In this document: positions 35,373 through 38,002 of the stretch, piece after piece
Layout: each line of letters opens with the position of its first letter
Numbering within the stretch: position 1 is the first letter of the stretch
Source of the DNA: Eubacterium sp.
GTDB lineage: Bacteria > Bacillota > Clostridia > Eubacteriales > Eubacteriaceae
Assembly (NCBI GenBank): GCA_030524435.1
Contig: JAUNGS010000016.1
Coordinates: 1-38,002, forward strand
DNA: 38,002 nt
Direction: 5' to 3'
Made by a program: the position numbers and the translations under genes
The notes under the pieces: model-generated
Told to the model about the DNA's origin: nothing
What the model saw: only the letters and a program-made list of their open reading frames with translations
The model's database searches: none

Positions 35373-38002
35373 ATGGAAAACAAACAACAGGGAATCGAAG
35401 AGCTTGAGAAAAAGTATAGAACATTAGAAAGAAAATATTCAAGACTTAACAAAAAATATAAACGTATCTACGGCGCATGGTATGAAATTGAGAATTCTGC
35501 ATCATGGAAACTTACTAGGCCATTGCGAAAATGTTTAGACAAAAATAAAAATAGGATTAAAAAGAATCGCTTTACAAATATTGCATATAAAGGATTGACA
35601 ACAATAAAAAATGATGGCTTTTCAAACGCTAAGCAAAAAATGAACATTTATTTAGAGCGTAGAAAAAAAATTAAAGAATTTTATGAAAAAACAGGACTAT
35701 ATTTTTCTCCGAGTGATGATAATCAAGAATTTTGTCCCTACGAAAGTAATTATCAGGAAAATATTGATTTTAGTAAAGGGGATAATGAAACAAATATCAA
35801 AACTTTAGCTTTCTACTTACCTCAATTTCATAGAATCAAAGAAAATGATGAATGGTGGGGTGAAGGATTTACTGAATGGACAAATACAAAAAAAGCGAAA
35901 TCAAGATTTGAGGGGCACTACCAGCCTAGAACACCGCATAAGAATATAGGGTATTACGACCTTAGCAAAGTAGAAACGCTTAAACACCAGGTGGAATTGG
36001 CAAAACAGCACGGGATATATGGATTTTGTTTTTATTATTATTGGTTTTCCGGAAGAAGAATTATGGAAAAACCAGTGGATATGTTACTGGCGCATCCTGA
36101 AATAGATACGAACTTTTGCTTATGTTGGGCTAATGAAAATTTTACACGAGCATGGGATGGGTTAAACAAAGAGGTTCTTCTTGGACAAGAATATTCAGAA
36201 GAGGATAAACGTAATTTTATTCTGGATATGAAAAAATATATTGATGATAAACGGTACGTACGTGTCAACGGAAAACCACTGGTTATCGTTTATAATCCAG
36301 GACAGATTCCGGACATTGAAGATACATTTGCTAAATGGAGAGAAACGGCACAAGAATGTGGTATAGGAGACATTTTAATTTGGACGTGTCAGACTGCAAA
36401 TAATACAGCGAAATCTTTAGAAATAGAAAAAATTGTAGACGCAGAGGTTGAGTTTCCACCGCATAATATGTGGCATGATATTTTGGGTGTAAGAGACCTG
36501 GATCTCAATGGAAAAGCAGCTAATGTTTATAATTACAGGAAGCTGGTTCAGTTACTAGAGAAGCAGTATGAGCTTAGAAAAGATGAAAAGAAAGTGCTTC
36601 CGCTGCATAGAACTTGCATGATGGCTTGGGATAATGCGGCGAGGAGAGCAGACAATTGGACAACATTTTATGGTTATTCATTAGAGAGTTTTTATAAATG
36701 GGTTTCTTTAATGGTAGAAGAGACAGAAAATGATTTTGCGCCAGAAGAACAGATCATGTTTGTTAATGCATGGAATGAATGGGCAGAAGGAACATATTTA
36801 GAACCAGATGAGGAATATGGCTATGCCAATATCAATACATTTTCCAAGGCGTTATACAAAATTCCCTTTGAAAGAATACGCGTTTTAATGGGAAAAGATA
36901 GTTCCGTAAATCAATTATCTAAAGTAGATGAGGCTAAAATAGCGGTACAAATTCATTTGTTCTATACGGATACAATAGATGAAATTATTAAAGAATTAAA
37001 TAAGATTCCATATAAATACGATTGCTATATTTCTACGGATACAGAAGAAAAGAAGCTGTTTATTGAAGAAGTATTTGGTAAAGCATCTACTGCTAGTAGA
37101 GTTATTGTAGAGATTTTTGATAATCGAGGAAGGGATGTAGCGCCATTTATTATTCAGATGAGCAGAAGAATAGAGCAGTATGAGTATTTGTGCCATATAC
37201 ATTCGAAAAAAACAAAAACGAATGATTATGGAACATATTGGCGGAAGTATTTATATAAAAACTTGTTCGGTTCTACAGAGAACATTGCAGATATTTTTTC
37301 TATATTTGAAGAAAGAAAGGATATAGGAATTATCTATCCAGAGGCATTTCCAATTGTATCAAAACAAGCGGTGTGGGGAGGTAATGAATACGAATGCGAA
37401 AATCTTATTGATGAACTAGAACTAGATGTAGAGTTGGAAACTAGGCCGGTGTTTCCGGTAGGAAATATGTTTTGGGCGAGAACAGATGCTGTAAAGAAAA
37501 TTTTTCAATATGAGTGGACACAAGAGGATTTTCCAGAAGAAAAAGGACAGGTGAATATAACACTTGGCCATCAAATCGAACGAATCTGGTGTTATTTAGC
37601 TTTTGACGCTGGATATACTTATCAGACAACATATAGTTCTATACAAAATGCAAATGACTATCCAAGTAAAAAGAGAATAGGGGTTTTTGTCCATTATGAT
37701 AAAAACAATATAATTTCAAATGAAGATGTCATATATTTGAAAGCTTGTTCGAAGTTCATTGATAATTTTATTTTTGTGACGAATAGTGCTTTAGAAAATA
37801 CTGAATTAGATAAAATAAGGCAGTATGTACAAAAAGTTATTATCAGAGAAAATGAAGGATATGATTTTGGTGCTTGGAGAGACGCCATTTTTGAAATGGA
37901 CTTTAACAAATTGGCTGATTATGATGAGATGGTATTACTCAATAATAGTTGCTATCTTGTAAGAGATAATTTCAAAGATATATTTACTGAAATGGATAAA
38001 AA
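35373..38002 (+). CDS. WbsX-RgpF modular glycan assembly protein, C-terminus outside window
   Basis: Open reading frame without a stop to the window end; at least 876 residues. Residues 1-45 are a Lys/Glu-rich coiled coil ending in the ENSASWKLTRPLRK linker seen in many polysaccharide glycosyltransferases. A WbsX domain (PF14307 type) spans about 143-490: LAFYLPQFHRIKENDEWWGE, YGFCFYYYWFSGRRIMEKP, CWANENFTRAWDG, NAWNEWAEGTYLEPD. From ~521 to 765 lies an RgpF-like segment (NRGRDVAPFI, CHIHSKKTK, FPVGNMFWAR). From ~768 the start of a second RgpF-type part appears (RIGVFVHYDKNN, ENEGYDFGAWRDA). Both families act in surface rhamnan synthesis. The start follows GGGAGA, 2 bp after the ATPase stop. 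No membrane helix is seen in the visible part. Exact linkage formed is unknown. Confidence 0.85.
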   Translation, partial: MENKQQGIEELEKKYRTLERKYSRLNKKYKRIYGAWYEIENSASWKLTRPLRKCLDKNKNRIKKNRFTNIAYKGLTTIKNDGFSNAKQKMNIYLERRKKIKEFYEKTGLYFSPSDDNQEFCPYESNYQENIDFSKGDNETNIKTLAFYLPQFHRIKENDEWWGEGFTEWTNTKKAKSRFEGHYQPRTPHKNIGYYDLSKVETLKHQVELAKQHGIYGFCFYYYWFSGRRIMEKPVDMLLAHPEIDTNFCLCWANENFTRAWDGLNKEVLLGQEYSEEDKRNFILDMKKYIDDKRYVRVNGKPLVIVYNPGQIPDIEDTFAKWRETAQECGIGDILIWTCQTANNTAKSLEIEKIVDAEVEFPPHNMWHDILGVRDLDLNGKAANVYNYRKLVQLLEKQYELRKDEKKVLPLHRTCMMAWDNAARRADNWTTFYGYSLESFYKWVSLMVEETENDFAPEEQIMFVNAWNEWAEGTYLEPDEEYGYANINTFSKALYKIPFERIRVLMGKDSSVNQLSKVDEAKIAVQIHLFYTDTIDEIIKELNKIPYKYDCYISTDTEEKKLFIEEVFGKASTASRVIVEIFDNRGRDVAPFIIQMSRRIEQYEYLCHIHSKKTKTNDYGTYWRKYLYKNLFGSTENIADIFSIFEERKDIGIIYPEAFPIVSKQAVWGGNEYECENLIDELELDVELETRPVFPVGNMFWARTDAVKKIFQYEWTQEDFPEEKGQVNITLGHQIERIWCYLAFDAGYTYQTTYSSIQNANDYPSKKRIGVFVHYDKNNIISNEDVIYLKACSKFIDNFIFVTNSALENTELDKIRQYVQKVIIRENEGYDFGAWRDAIFEMDFNKLADYDEMVLLNNSCYLVRDNFKDIFTEMDK

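Overview
The window reads as chromosomal DNA of an anaerobic, low-oxygen-lifestyle Firmicute of the class Clostridia. The case rests on a NANTG-type sortase signal, a SorC/CggR glycolytic repressor, paired GlgC/GlgD glycogen subunits, a K+-type membrane pyrophosphatase, a Fe-S protein of the DUF362 type, AGGAGG-like ribosome binding sites and U-rich intrinsic terminators. A Eubacteriaceae-like host is my best guess, but it is inference only. Most of the window is moderately GC-rich. The last 4.3 kb (from about 33,730) are clearly AT-rich.

Layout. (1) 1-556: the end of a two-cluster ferredoxin-like DUF362 protein. (2) 598-3761: a promoter, a cobalamin-type riboswitch with its own terminator, and a secreted, wall-anchored 935-residue protein with two almost identical 117-residue repeats. 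A run of four hairpins follows. (3) 4121-14169: rpoN (sigma-54), the glycolytic repressor cggR, then gap, pgk, tpiA and gpmI (the triose part of glycolysis in pathway order), then secG and the ion-pumping pyrophosphatase hppA. (4) 14289-24309, minus strand: a glycogen operon transcribed glgB-glgP-glgC-glgD-glgA and a GH13 alpha-glycosidase. Its roughly 280-nt leader contains an intrinsic terminator ahead of glgB. (5) 24711-26382, minus strand: two tandem YihY/BrkB membrane proteins. (6) 26595-28517: an aconitase of the single-chain type. (7) 28728-30056, minus strand: an LCP (LytR-CpsA-Psr) wall-ligase-like protein. (8) 30268-33727: rfbD-rfbA-rfbC-rfbB, the complete route from glucose-1-phosphate to dTDP-L-rhamnose. 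(9) 33821-38002: a Wzm/Wzt-type polysaccharide ABC exporter and a large WbsX-RgpF modular glycan protein cut by the window end.

How they fit together. Regions 3 and 4 are central carbon metabolism: glycolysis under a sugar-phosphate-sensing repressor and carbon storage as glycogen, with pyrophosphate from ADP-glucose and other synthesis potentially recovered by the membrane pyrophosphatase. Regions 7-9 form a cell-surface rhamnose polysaccharide locus: precursor synthesis, assembly, export and probable attachment to peptidoglycan. The exporter end has a different base composition and was probably exchanged by transfer.

The points most worth following are the cobalamin-type riboswitch placed over a wall-anchored protein instead of a transporter or enzyme, the unassigned glgB leader with a terminator and a possible competing pairing, and the WbsX-RgpF modular protein. 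I saw no tRNA, rRNA, CRISPR array, insertion sequence or phage gene.
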